Part shown: positions 26,978 to 42,100 of the stretch, in pieces | How the letters are laid out: each line of letters opens with the position of its first letter | Position numbering within the stretch: position 1 is the first letter of the stretch | Assembly (NCBI RefSeq): GCF_964340395.1 | Contig: NC_135550.1 | Span: 14,285,908-14,345,907, forward strand | Direction of reading: 5' to 3' | DNA length: 60,000 nt | Source of the DNA: Glandiceps talaboti | Lineage: Eukaryota; Hemichordata; Enteropneusta; Spengelidae | Position numbers and translations under genes: made by a program | The notes under the pieces: generated by a model | Databases searched by the model: none | Told to the model about the DNA's origin: nothing | Seen by the model: the letters and a program-made list of their open reading frames with translations, nothing else

Positions 26978-29649
26978 TGTATGTATGTATGTATGTATGT
27001 ACGTACATACGTACGTACATGCGTACGTACGTATGTATGTATGTATGTATGCATGTATGTATGTATGCATGTACATACATGTGTGTATTTGTGTTTACTG
27101 TACAGTATATGTACATGTATGCATGGATAGGATGTTTACATACATGTCTGCAGTGATATGCATATGTGTGTGAATATATTGTGTGTGTTTGTGTGTACAT
27201 ACACGTCAGTGTGAATGGCGCCAAATATAAACATGTCAATCCTTTCAAATCAGTAACATCCTGTGTTTCTGGAACATATTGTTGTAGAAATAAAAGGAGT
27301 ACAAAGGTAAATCAAACAATACTAAATGGGTTGTTGTACCACTGGTGGACACAATGTGAAGGGCAGAGTCAGCTGTTTCCTCCACTTTTGACGCCATCAT
27401 GGTCCACAATGCTGATCGTAAACCTCAAATAGATACGAAACAGTAAAAACGACACAATGACACAAATATGCTTTGTTGTCTTTTGTGACTACAGAAAAGC
27501 TACCCATTTGGCTCTCTCTCTCTAACAATAATCAGAATTATGTGAAAAGAAAATACCTGACAGGTGCTGAATGTATGCATGAATGCTGAAACAAGATGGC
27601 AGGTCCATGAGGTTAGGTTTGCATTATAGTATACAGGATAGAAATTGAGCAATGACAAGCGATGACTGGCAAAGAATATTTGAATTAGCTTTGGTTTTAT
27701 TTCTAAAATGGCTCACATAAAATATATGAGGTAAAACATATGAGGAAAACAGCACATTGGTAGTATTTTATTGTATGTGCCAACATTTCACTGTTGCTAT
27801 GGGCATGGTCTGAGTTGCTAGGTGAATGGATATCAATTTCTTGAATGTTTATTCACTTGCCTACTCATCCCTAAGTTCCCTAGCTGTTGTATTGGTGTTC
27901 CCCATCAAAATCATTGTACCAGCCAGATTTTCACCCTCTGCTACCGAGTTCCCCAAACCTTAGTAAAAACACTGATAACAGCAAACTGATCAACCTTGAT
28001 AAAATTTGATAGAAAACAAACAATACTGAATTTTCATAGTTTAAATTCTTCATCTTCATATCGTTAAAGAGTCAAAAAAACAAGAAGAAACTTTGCAGAT
28101 GAGTTTTCATATGTTTCATTTGTCACTATTGCCATTGTCTGATATTTACTGACAGCAAAATATGGCAACACATAATAACTCTAGTTGGGAATCTGAAATT
28201 GCTTTTATTAGTGTTATATTTCTCTTCTGGGGTTTAACGACTCGTTAAAAACACTGCTTGTATGACAAAGTTCAGAAGCTATGAATTCACTCTTCAAACT
28301 AAAGGACGTCTTTAATGTATTAAAACAGTACGTGGCTGTACAATAGCATGGCATATAGTAAACAGTATGTGGCTGTATACCAGCATGGCATATAGTAAGC
28401 AGTATGTGGCTGCACAAGTGTGGCATATAGTAAACACAAAAACCAGAGATTCTGTTCATCGAAAATACTCATCTTTTTTATTATAATACTACTATTGGGT
28501 TTACCCATTTGCTTTAGCCTTTACTTTGCAAATTTTAGTTTTAGCCTTTACTTTGCAAATTTTAGTTTTAGTTTCGTTAGAAACTTCAAATTCCATGACA
28601 TGTACTCACTGTAAGTGCCTGACTGGTCATGTGACATAGCCATGCAACCTTTGACATACATAGACAAACTGAAGCATCCACTTTCAGCTGCAATGGAAGA
28701 CCAGCATAGTTTGTAAATAACAGTTATGAAATACTCTCAAAATCTATTTTAAGACAGAGAACAGCATGTGATCCTTCTGTCTAGACTTAAACCAAATTGA
28801 CAAACAGATTAGACTGTGACATCTATCACATAAAAGATTGGCATTTGTTGGAAATAAACAAAGATATAGGGGAGGAGGGGAGGGTGGAGGAGTTGCTAGG
28901 CTGACAAACATGGTTATATATACTGTTTATTCAGCTGACAAAGAAATTTATCAAAGATTTACCGAAGAAAAAGAAACATTTACAGGAAATTTAGTTATTT
29001 TCTTATAATTGTGTTTTAGTACTGCAGTTTTTTTTGTAGTCTATATATTGTGTTTCTTGCCATTCAAAGACCAATAGTACTGGTATCAATAAATAAATAG
29101 ACCTGAAAACTTTGATTTTTCCATTTACGGCCACATCGAGCAACACTCTCTCCATCTCTTCAATGTATGTGTTCATTCCATTGTTTCAGTACTGGATGTC
29201 ATCATTCACATCAGCTTGGGATAGATATAGACTTAGTGGAGAATTATTACAAATGCAGATACAGTCTACTTCTTAATAGTTAGATAGACAATGAGAATTT
29301 TAACTTTTTACCACAGAGATATACTTATTATTAAGCCTATGTCTTGGAAATAGATGAACTAAGAGTTACAGTTTGTATTACCATAGAAACACTATGTCTA
29401 AGAACTGAACACACAAATGAACACGTGTTTACAGACAACCATTAATCACAAAACTATGTCACTATGTCAAACCTCTATATAAATTAGTCCAAACAATTGT
29501 TAATTTTATTACATTTATTGATCACATAGTTAGCTATTACATGTAAATTTATGATCAACTGTAACAAACAACCAATGATCACAGTATTACGTTACAGACA
29601 TTAAATATATAATCATTTAGTACAAACAAACATACATACATACATACAT

Positions 29650-29696
<47 letters not shown>

Positions 29697-32600
29697 TACA
29701 TACATACATACATACATACATACATACATACATACATACATACATACATACATACATACAAAGTTAATCATCGAATGTAAACACAAAATTAAACACCGAA
29801 TTGTTACAGAAAATAATTATCACTGAATTGTTATAGATATGTGAATTGATTACCAAATTGTTACAGACATAAAATTTAACAAAATTAAAATGATTTGATA
29901 AATAACAGACAAGAATTCAATAACACACTGCAGACTAAGACAAGAACACAGCCTGTGGACGCTTACATCATGCCTGTCAACTGATACACTATCATTGCAT
30001 CATTTCAAACCACCTACATGTACCATGTAGTATCAAGGTCAACATCACACAAATGTCTGTGAACCAAGTCAGCTGATACGACCAAAAACAAATGAATAAT
30101 TGCGAACAACACTGTAGATGTCACAAAATAAATTGTTATTTGTTGTGTTATCCAATATATATTATTATTACATTGATGTATGGGGATATTTTACAGTTGA
30201 CAGTGACAAGGCTAACACAGCTCACATTTGTTTATTCTCCATCATCATCATTATTGCGACAGGCATTGTTGCCTATAAATAGATGCACCTTGAAAGTGAA
30301 ATAACTTCACATAAAAATATCGCACTTGGCTTCTGTTCCTTGCTACAAGTATACATAGCAAATTACATGAAACGCTGCTAAATCGTGCTGCAGTGCAACT
30401 GATGCATATCTAAAAAAATTTCTTTTCATATTTTCAAATCTGGCTTTTCTTGAAGTACCCTGGTAATTTGTAATACAGAAAAATTCAATTTACAACAATG
30501 ATCGAATATTACGTGTACAAATGTATGGAATTAATGTAATAGTACTCCTCCAACAATGCTGTGTAACAATGATCGCAATAATGCACATGTATGAAATAAT
30601 TAATAACATTGAAAAATCCACCATCAATGCTGCAGAATAGCCAATTCTTCCGAAGATAAAAAACACTCTTGTGCACATACTTCAGTGGATTTCAAAAAAT
30701 GAACTGGTATATTAGGAAAGCTCATACACGTTATTTGTATAGATTTTATAAACACGACAATTTCTATATTGGCATACAGAATTATGCAAAGTAGAACTAC
30801 ATATTTATACAGTGGTAACACCTTTAGGAATATCCATTTACTCAGGATTGGTGTCAAGTATGGCAACAATTTCCACAATAATGTTAATCTATTTCATGTC
30901 TATATAAAGATTAAATTCATGAATTTTTTATTGGTATTGTCGCCCCGATATTTCTTTTTCCCCCGACTAATTTGTTTACATTCATTACAATAAATTATTT
31001 GGTTAAGTTTAAGTTTGTGGATCGGAGACCAACTATCATAGCAGCTTAATGGGTAGAAAATATGAAGGGTTTTTCTATTCCTCATCTACTTACAGATACA
31101 TGATTGAGTGCTTCCTTCAGCTAAACTGACCGCAGCTAATAAAATCTCCATGTAGGACATACCTCTATAGAACTTGCAAACATCTGGTTATGCATAACTG
31201 CTCATTTGCTGAAGGATCTTAAGAAATTTTTCAGTCAATAAAAAAAATACACAAGACAGTTTTGAGCAAAAATTCGAAATTCACAACTGCCTTGCTAAAT
31301 GTGGTAGTACCAACATTGGCAGTACAGAGATAGTTGACAAATTGGGAGAATGTGTGTATAATAATTAATATGGACAAGAGTTGCAAAAGTTACCATAACA
31401 TGATATCACCTCGTCACAACTTGCTAAAACTATTTATGGCATTTCTGTCCAGAAAATAAACGACCCCTTCTGACCCTCACATAATAATCACCCCTTAGGC
31501 AAGTAGTCCTGCAGTATTTATTTACAACCAGTGACACTTTATGTGTGTGTATTAGTAGATGCACCAGAGACAAGTGTGCTGGCTAGCTGGCCTTCATATG
31601 CAGGCATGACAGGTGGAAAACAGACCTTTAGAGTACAGTGGGTGGGGTGGGATGGGGAGGTGGGGGGGAGTTCTGGGTGTTGTCAGCAGAGGGTGGATAT
31701 TTGTAAAGTACTAAACACATATGATATCCCACTGTAAACACTCTGCTCGATTCAGAAGTCTTCATACATAAAAGGCCAATTTTTTTGCATCTAATAAGTA
31801 ATATTTTACACATAAAAGAAACAGTGTGTGGTCTCGGCATAACAAAGTACCGTAAATGTTAAATAATATATGGATGGAAAAGGTACAAAAAAGCAGAATG
31901 AAAGTAGGCCGGGATTACAACTGATGAGTTCATACTATTCTAATACAGACCATTGAAATCTTATTTAGATTTACGATATCATAGTACACATTTTATTTAT
32001 TTATCAATATGGTTTGTACCTACACAGGTTAAATATTAAAACACAGTTTCTAAATGTTAAAGGGTAATGGGGGTGTTTCACTTACACAATGTAGGTGGAA
32101 GTGGTTGTAAAACTACATTTGTCAACAACTTATTCACTATATCAATAATCCATCTATTTTTTATCATGTTAATCAATAGGAAGGCCAATTATACCAGTAA
32201 TTTTCTGGCCAGGGTTATTCGTTTTTGCTGTGAATATTGCAGTACTGAGGACAAACATTCCTTCCTATATCCTGCCATTTTTTATATGGATCTGCACCTA
32301 AGTTCAATGATTATAGATTTCATCTTCATAGCCAAAATTGAATATAACACTATTTATTTTTTCTATAAGTGATTCAGTTCGGATGAGGGGTGGAGGGTGG
32401 GGGTCTTACCCTTTACAAGACAGACATGAAAGATTTTCTCGGTACATACTATTTTTCTGGATTTCTGGATAATTAAGGACTTTCTCCTGTCGTACAATAT
32501 TATGAAATGTACAAAATATATTCCAACTTGCCTTCAATATTCACAATTCACACCATGAAAATAAATTACATGAAACATTTCTGATATGAATTACATGTAC

Positions 32601-34860
32601 TACATCAAAACAAATAGCTTGCACTTCTGCTAAGATTTAGGAACCCAATACCAGAGGAAAGGATAAATCTCACGGAACTTTGGTAAAATTAGACTCTAAA
32701 AATAAGAGGGAAAATTAACTCCCCTCATGTAGATTGTATCTATTATACCATGCACAAGCCGAGTTGAACAAAAAATATGGAATATATACTCTGGTCGTTC
32801 TACATCTCGATAACGCGTGTCTACATCACTGGTTCTGCTGTGTTAAAAAATATGAGTCAAAACATTCTAAATTACCATTACTTTCTACAACTTTTCTTTG
32901 ATATAATTACTGGCACTAGCAAAATTATGTTATTCTCCAATATTTATCTTCAGTCAGCCAGAAACTACTCATGATCTAAGGGTTGTCACTACGAGTCGCT
33001 AGACAAAGGCGTCTTAAGTCACTCGTATTTTGCTTGGCTGAACGAAGAAAAATACTGGGGAATGACATTTAAATATCCTACAGACTTGTTAATATTGACT
33101 TTCTAATCTTGGGATCTCACATCAACATTGATGTAGGACTGCTATATTACAAAGTCAACGACAAGTCTTCAGGCTATAGTACATGTATACATCTTTACAA
33201 AAATATTGAACATGTACGGTATTAAGTTAATATCACGTTCTTTTTATTGTAAACTAAATACAGTATTACTAGTAATAATATTTAATAATATTAATAATAT
33301 TTAATAATCATGTACTATGGGAATCAATGACTATGGGAACGGGCAGAAATGGAGGAATGTGATTGCCACATGGAAAGAAGGACAGGCGGTGACCCCCCCC
33401 CCCCCCCCCAGGGGGAAGAAATCGACTTTAATTAATGATGATGTACCATTAATAATTAAATAAATCTTGTATAATAATAATTTTAATAATAATAATTCAT
33501 TTATTTATTTCCAGAAATATAAATAAATAAGATACAACATACTAATGATGAATGATTCCATGACATTAGGAGACGGAGATTAGTATCTGAGTAGCAACTA
33601 ACTGAGTCCAGCCCTTGTCAACATAGTTTCAAATTTAGACAAAATACAATATGTGGGCTTATCATTCTTGTTATTTTTTTTTTCATTTTATTTCTTTTAC
33701 CTTTCATTAATACTTACTACACAGACTGTTCAGCGGGAGCTACATGTTTGGTATGTTAATGATTCACCTATTTTCTTAATCACAACAAACCAAATTAGAT
33801 CTTCGGCCTATAACATGACATGAATGGGGAAATACATGGACATGATTGGACTGATCAATTCTGCGACAGTACAATGTGAATGTTAGCGTTGAAATTAGCT
33901 CTAGCTGTTATCTATAGTCTAGTACGTGGTAATGAGCTTAGCATGGCATGTTTTTTATTAAATATCTTGTCAGAAATTGGTTGTCAAATCAAGGTAACTC
34001 AGTGGCTTGACGAATGTGTAAAACTGTCATACTATACGTTTTCTCTTGATATTGCCACCCATATATCCCTCACACATTATGAAACATTATGTGTATGTGT
34101 GCATACTGTTACATGCAAACACTTATATATCTAAATTTCCACTCCAACATAAATACCGATTTCTCCTAGTGTATTCGCACATGCTGTTGCTAATGGTTAC
34201 TGATGTTTCTGATGACCATATTTGGTCAACTGCAATGTATTTGTTCTAAGGAGATTATCCAATCCCTACAGACTCATTTGTTGCCCTTGGTAACCACATG
34301 AAAAATGAGTTTCCTAACACACCATGCTTTCCAAATACACAAGCATCTTCCCTCTTGAATGAAAGCAATTCTTTCATCCAAAAGACATTTTCGGCCTCTT
34401 GTGTGTGAACAGAACCATCAAACCCCCAACGGCCAATATTTAATCAGCGTTTCCTGTTTTGTTTTTTGTAATTTTCCCCTCCAATCTTCCGGTCAATGAT
34501 TCTGTAAAGTTTAACATGATAGGGTGTGTATTACTGCTTGCGCTGACCAAAACAACTCCATGTAATCACGTAAAACAAACACAGGGAATGATTTATTGGG
34601 AAGCTTTGTAATGACGTCAACAGCTATGGACATCTATGATTAGATCCTATATGTAGCTGCTCACTATTGCATGGCACACTGCACAGCAAAACTACTCACA
34701 ATCGTATACTATCTAAACCAGCTACAATTCAGTAACCAGATTTATGGCTGTTTTTGGCTCTGGTTTTCAAAGTCAAAAATATTTAGCTTTGTTTATAGTC
34801 AACATTTTTGTATTTGTTTGTTTGTTGTTTTCAATTTATAGGTTTGTTTATAACATCACA

Positions 34861-34902
<42 letters not shown>

Positions 34903-37900
34903 ATTTCTTTGTCTAATTAATTCTACCACCTTTTGTTTTATCTATCTATCACCCCTAGGGACATTCCCCATCTTAGATGTGACGAATTAACCCTGGAGAT
35001 TTTGGAATTGCCTGTCGACAAACAATTATATTTTTGACCCAAACACCTTAAAGGGGACTATGCCATCTTGCATCACACAGACAGTATTTGACCTAGAAGG
35101 CTACATTCTAAACATCTGTATCAAGCACTGGACGCACCCCTACCTAGAAGTTTTTAGTTCATGTCTTTTGACCAAAAATCAGTTTTAAAACCCATTATGC
35201 CTATAATCTTGCTTTGAAGTTTGATGTCCAGCCTTCAATGATCACATCAAAAGTAACATCCAAGCTGGATTTCCATAGCTACTTAGTACTTGTATTGCAG
35301 ACACACACACACGCGCACACGCACACAAACACACACACACACATACATGCACACACACATATACATGCACACACACATATGCACACATAACAGACAGACA
35401 TACTGACAGACAGGCAAACAGAGACCGACAGATGAAAGAATGAAAATATTACCAACCTTCACTCAATAGTTAGCTAATAGTACCTGACCTCCTATTAAAA
35501 AACTTGTACTTTCCATTTCACCAAACACTAAACATCACAACACTCCCCCCCCCACCCACCCCATCCTTGTGAAACACTAATTGTTCACAGTTAACTGTCT
35601 TTGTTTGTTTATTTGTTTGCTTGTTGGCTTTTTGACATTAAAAAAATCAACTAAAACCTGCAATAGATATATACATTGTCAACCATTTAAGTTTCAGCAT
35701 GCCACAATTCAGCCTTGGTTACCTAAACTAACATATTCACAGTGTAATGACTATTTACTTATTCATACCACTTTGTCTAAGGTCAGTGTATCATTCACAG
35801 TTAAGATTTCACCAGCAAAAAGAACAGTTCCACCACTCTTTATATTTACTGAGTATGTATTGCTATTACAACACTTTAGAAATAACACATACAGAAAAGA
35901 AACAGCCATCCAGCCAGCCATCCCACTGAGTATTTAAACAACAAAGTTGTACCTGATGACATTCATTCTTCACAACGCCCACACAAATCCCCTATTCTAT
36001 CAAATTTGATTTGAAGAAAACAGGCAAGTGTCCGATACCCGTATAATTTCTACATAAGAACATTTACTGAAATTTTAATAAGTTATTACATGTATCTGGA
36101 ACATTCCTACAGCCCCTCCCTGTCTTTTCATGCTTTTGAAGACATCATCACAAACCATGTACACAACAACAATGAATGTCACCTTTTCCCTGAGACCACG
36201 TGCACATCTCTACATGTGCAGTTACTACTTATGCCACTGTTCCATGTTTAATACTGCGGCTACTACAAACTTGATATAAAACACGTAACACCAAGACAAG
36301 TCTTTGGGTTGTGTATGTAGCTACTACCCCACTGTTTTATGATAAGGATGACTTCTTGGTATCCTAGCATGTGGCAAACACTGACACCACTTTCACCAAT
36401 AAAGAAAGCAATTACCCACAAACACAATACAGGAAATGTGTTTTGAACTTCTTCCAAATGATATCCCACCCACCCATAACCCCCTCTATTGATACATTTT
36501 TTGTACATGTTTACAAATCAAAAACCAAATACAATGTAGTAGTACTATTTGACACTAACTATTATCAAAGCAGTTGGATATTTAAAATAATTTGGATTTT
36601 AGCCAGTACGATGTAACGACACAGAAAAGAATGAGAAATGTAAAACATGAGGTTTCATTTTACTTGGGGGGTGGGGGAGGGATGAATAGTGGGGTTACAA
36701 GTGTCACTTTACTTGGGGGTGAGTAGTGGGGGTGGGATGAGTAGTGGAGGTTAAAAAATACAGAAAGAATTATACAACTTAGTAATAGAAATTTAGAGTA
36801 CATGATATTATTTGTGTACAAATACATGTATATGACAATTAATTCTAATCTGACTTTGAGGTGAATTTTCATACCAAACTGTCAGAAAATAAAAGCAAAG
36901 CATTTTTAAAAATTATTATCAGGTATATTAATAAGATCAAATATTAAGATAATCTGTTTCATAGCTAGTAAATGATTGAAAAATGCTACTAATTTATACA
37001 TTAAGTAGTTTTCCCATCTTTTGCTGTGGAATGGTATGGTGTGATGTGGTGTGGTGTGACATGGTGTGGGGTACTGGTGTGGTGTGGTGTGGGGTACTGG
37101 TGTGGTGTGGTGTGATGTGGTGTGACGTCTGATGCTGTGTGGTATGATGTAACATGGTGTGATGTGATGTGATGTGATGTGATGTGATGTGATGTGATGT
37201 GATGTGATGTGATGTGTGATGTGGTGTGGTATGGTATGGTATGGTGTAGTGTGTGATGTGGTATATGTGCATCATAAAATGAAATACCTGTTGATAAATC
37301 ATGCCCCTCGGCTGACAGTACTTTTACACTCCCTCTCTAACGTCTCTGATAACTGATAACCTCACCTACCAGTTATCAGATAATTCCATAAATACTCAAC
37401 AGACGTTATAAACAGTGAAAATGATTTATCACTTTCATCATGATAAAAGCCGACATTTGTCTAAAATCAGCGTGTCTATGTCCGGCATTTGTCTAAATCA
37501 GCGTGTCTATGTCATAACTCGTAAATATTCAGCTTTAGCAAAACAAAAGACTAGGCTAAATCTGGTGATCCAAATCGTCGATGAAATATTACAGTCTATA
37601 TTAGCTACACAACAAAGAAACTATCATGTGATTTACTGCAATGGTAATTTGCAGAAATCTCTTACTTGTTCACTTGATCCGTGTCAAAATATGAACTTTA
37701 GAAATATTTATTGGAATAACTACATACTGTATTACACAAGCTCTGCTATGATGCATGACTGGCGTACATGTATACGTAATACCACCAGGCAAACAGCTTC
37801 TGCTGATTAGATAAACAGTCCAGCCTTGTATTAAATGAGATATGATGTAAACAACTCTTGCATCACTTTCATCATTTTAATTCCAAGAATCCCAATTAAC

Positions 37901-39123
37901 CTCAGCTGGAGAAATTTTTCAGGCACGTATAAATATCATCACTCAAATACCCATAGTCATTGAATGAAAGTCACCAGACAGACAATAAAAAGCAGATGGA
38001 TGGACAGGCAAAGAAAAGACAATAACACATCCATAAGCAGAAACAGACAAATATAAGACACAGAAGAACATACGGGTACACACACACACACAGAGACAGA
38101 GACATACATACACACACACATACATACATACATACATACATACATACATACATACATACATACATACATACATACATACATACATACATACATACATACA
38201 TACATACATACATACATACATACATACATACATACATACATACATACATACATACAGACAGACAGACAGACAAATATTTACAAACATACACACACGCACG
38301 TGCCTGCGCGTGCATGCACGAACACACACATACACAAACACACACATATACATGTGCAACCAGCATTTCTGCACAGTACACTACAATTTCTAATTATAAA
38401 TGCTTACATTCCTATCAATTAACATACACACACTACGCCCACCGTACGTGACCATGAACAAACTCTCATTTTTTTCCAAAATATAAGCTTTTCATAATGC
38501 TACTTTTCCTTCAATCATTGGAAAACAGTACTTAATGTAAGAATGATTTTCTGAACTACCACAGCAACATCTTGAGGGTCAGGATTTTAGTATGGGACCG
38601 GTACAAAAACATTACGCTTAATTTTGGTTTTCTGGATATTACTAATACTAAGACATTTTTCATGGCCCTCCTTCCAAATGATTACACCTCTGAAGTACGA
38701 CTAGAACACTGTCAATAGTAGAACATTAGAGATTAGATAGTGTACAGGTACAGGTGAGTCATCTATGTGTTCACACACATCACATTCACAATGTCAATTG
38801 AATTTTTATCATAATCGGATCCCAACACATTACTTTTCAAGGAGATTCAAATTGAATGATTAGGACACCACAACATTTACATGTAGTTATGATGACATCA
38901 TTTTTTATGATGGTAAGTTCCTCTCGTTTCTCAATCAGTAAACAACTGTGCAATTGTTTTGTTTAATTTCTTTATGTGTAAGTATGGGAGTTCAATGTGT
39001 GTGTGTGTATGTATGTATGTATGTAATGTATGCATGTATGTACGTACATACGCGTGCGTGCATTTGTATGTATGTGATGTATGTATGTATGTATGTATGT
39101 ATGTATGTATGTATGTATGTATG

Positions 39124-39155
<32 letters not shown>

Positions 39156-42100
39156 TGTATGTATGTATGTATGTATGTATGTATGTATGTATGTGTGTGT
39201 GTATACAAATGCAAACTGTGTATTTGACAACCATTTTAAGTAGTCCACACTACTACTTTCACTTTCCTGACCTACACTTCTTAATACCTGTGGGTGAATA
39301 CTTGAAGGGAGGACACTTGTCGGCATACTCTATAAAGGCACTGGCCTACCCAAGTTCTATGACTGGATTAAAGAAGCTTACATGTAAATATCAACAAAAG
39401 CATTGATCTATTTCATACTAGACATAGTATTACCACTCTATTGGGTTCTCATTGGTCACTTTCCATGGCAACATAGTGACAATATACATAAGATTTCAGA
39501 TGAAAAAGTTCTTTGTTTTGGTGAACATTGAACAAGTATAACTGCCTTTATTTTACTACATCAGGTCCACAGCTGAAATCAAAATTAATTGCCAATATTA
39601 ACGTAGGCAGCCTACCTTTCTAAACAGAAGACTGACTTCATGTAGAAATTATACATGAACATACATACATAAATCAAGCTTGCAATGAAGTTAAATACCC
39701 CATGAAAACTGTCACAAAGAGAGACACTGATCACATTTACACATCACCTGTTGGTGATCTAATTGCCAGCTATGTTACTACCTTCCTTCCTCACACAAAA
39801 CATGTGTCCTTATTTCAGTTTTTTTTTTTCGCTTGCTAAATGTCATCTGTAAGTAAATAAATTATATTGAGGCGATCATCTGATGCAATTTTGTGAAATC
39901 CCACATACATTCAATTTTTTCCTACATATTTCATGTGACGTTGTTTGTATACTCCCACAGGCATGTTGGAAATTGTAAATGCTAAGATGTTCGTCTGTTA
40001 CAGCGTCAACTCACAAATTATCTCGATTTAATAATTCACGTCTCTGTTCACAATGACATGCAAAAATATCCATCAAGTTTATTCATATGACTAAGCTAAA
40101 ATGGTTGATCGAAAGCAAACATTGAAAAAAAAAGCTTACATTGTTTTTGTGTCAAGTTCAAACCCAATTTCAATATTGATGTTCATTTTACACACACCCT
40201 GGGGACTAAGTAAGCTTTTCAAAGATCAAAGGCAAACATGTACAAATTTCTGAAGCAGAAAATAATAGGGGAAAAAATTGGGAATGTCATCTGCTGTTTC
40301 CTTTGTGTATTAAACTATTATGGAAAGCTTGGAAAGATGACATCCGGAAAGTGGTCCACAGCTAACATATTTGTCATTTCTAGTGAAATTACATTTAAAC
40401 AGTAGCTCAGTAACAGATTGGCTTCACTCCAAAAAAACATGTAGTATTTCCCTACACAGGATCTAGTAACTTTACTATTCCTGTGTGTGTAACGTTAAAA
40501 GTCAGTATTTTATCTATTGACTATTGTGTCTTCCCAAACTAGTGCACTGCTTCCAGTACGTCAACCCTCACACGCTTGTCAAAATGACTCGTATATCAAA
40601 AAACCACAACTATTCATGTATACAGTAGTAAATGTGTGAGAAGCCCTAACCCTAAATGGGACAACATTCGTCATGGCCAGGCTACAGAACATGGGTTAAC
40701 AACTTTACTATCACAAGTCAAACAGGAGACCGAAGTACGAAGACTTCACTGCTATATCTCAAGATGTCTCTTATTTAACTGATACATGCAAAACTCATTC
40801 AAAAATGTACAAGAACCTTGGCAATAACTGTATCACTGCTACAGCCCCAGTTCATCATGTACTAAAGTCAGTTCCACTCCAAGTAGTCTCATTTAAATTA
40901 ATACTACAGTGTGAATTTCAACAAGCTTAATCATCTGTTTATGCACCTTTGCTGTGTAGGTTCAAATAGTTGTTGACATGGTTTCTTCCTCACTTACAGG
41001 CAGAATTTTGGAGTTTCCTTATTACATGTATGGTTCAGTCCATCAATTTTACAAGATGGGGGCTTAGCCTTCCTGATGAAAAATTTATGCAATTTCCACA
41101 AGAGCGTACACATCTTGTATAATTTTTAGATGAAGTTAAAGTGATATTTAAGTACATATTTTCCTGGATTTGCTATGAGTCTGCCGACTGTCCTGACGAC
41201 TTCTTCCTGTCGACAGTTAACACACACAATGACTAATCGTTGCTGGTCATTCCCCTTTTTTCACAGTGTACTGTTCCAAGCCCTCCCTTCCTTTCCCCTG
41301 CTACTATGGTGGCTTGTCAATAAAGCAAAACTGCCGTAGTGTGCTTTCCACTCAGCTAACAACTCTTTTTCCCTGACATACATAGAATCATAAGTAGTAA
41401 ATACATACTAGTAGTAGGGCTGTCACTCATGTACAATAAACCTATCGTAGCCAGACAGACAGACAGAAAAGCCCACAATCATGATTTGATTTGAACAGTC
41501 ATAAAATTTTGAGTACAAATGTCACAGTCAAAGAACAGTACAATAAAAACTTACTGACCAGAACAATGGCACAAGATTTTTTTTTGAAGAACATGACAAA
41601 CTGTGTACCATTTTCAAAACATCAACAGCATGGCACAACCAATAAATTAACTGAAAGTTTGTACACATGTTGTGAAAATTGTCTCCATTTATTCAACGAT
41701 AGTGTATTCCTTAAAAGTTTGACATCTTTGTCTGGTCCTATTCTTTTTTTCCTTTTGTGTTAGTACGACATAAACATACTTCTCAATCACTGTCATCACA
41801 CACAATCCTTCCATTCTCTGCTACGCTTGGGATACCTTTACAGTTCTATATTTGATGTGGTTTGCTTTTTTACTGTCTTCATTGTTGTTGTGGTTGAATG
41901 CATATGATTCAGTCTCGTGAGGAGGCTGGGTCACAAAAAATAAAAATGTGTAATGTATTGTACAAATATATACACACACTTTGACGTAGATTATTGTTCA
42001 TTTTGTTGGCAGCTAGGGCAGGCTTCATGATAGCTTTGCTGTTTACATTTTTGGGTAGTTAAGATCCCCTGCATAGCAATGCCATCTATCAACACTAGGC

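Noticed and set aside
37415-37810. 131-codon open frame on the plus strand
   Set aside because: No domain, an internal tandem duplication, ordinary AT-rich composition and no splice or promoter context. It looks like chance.
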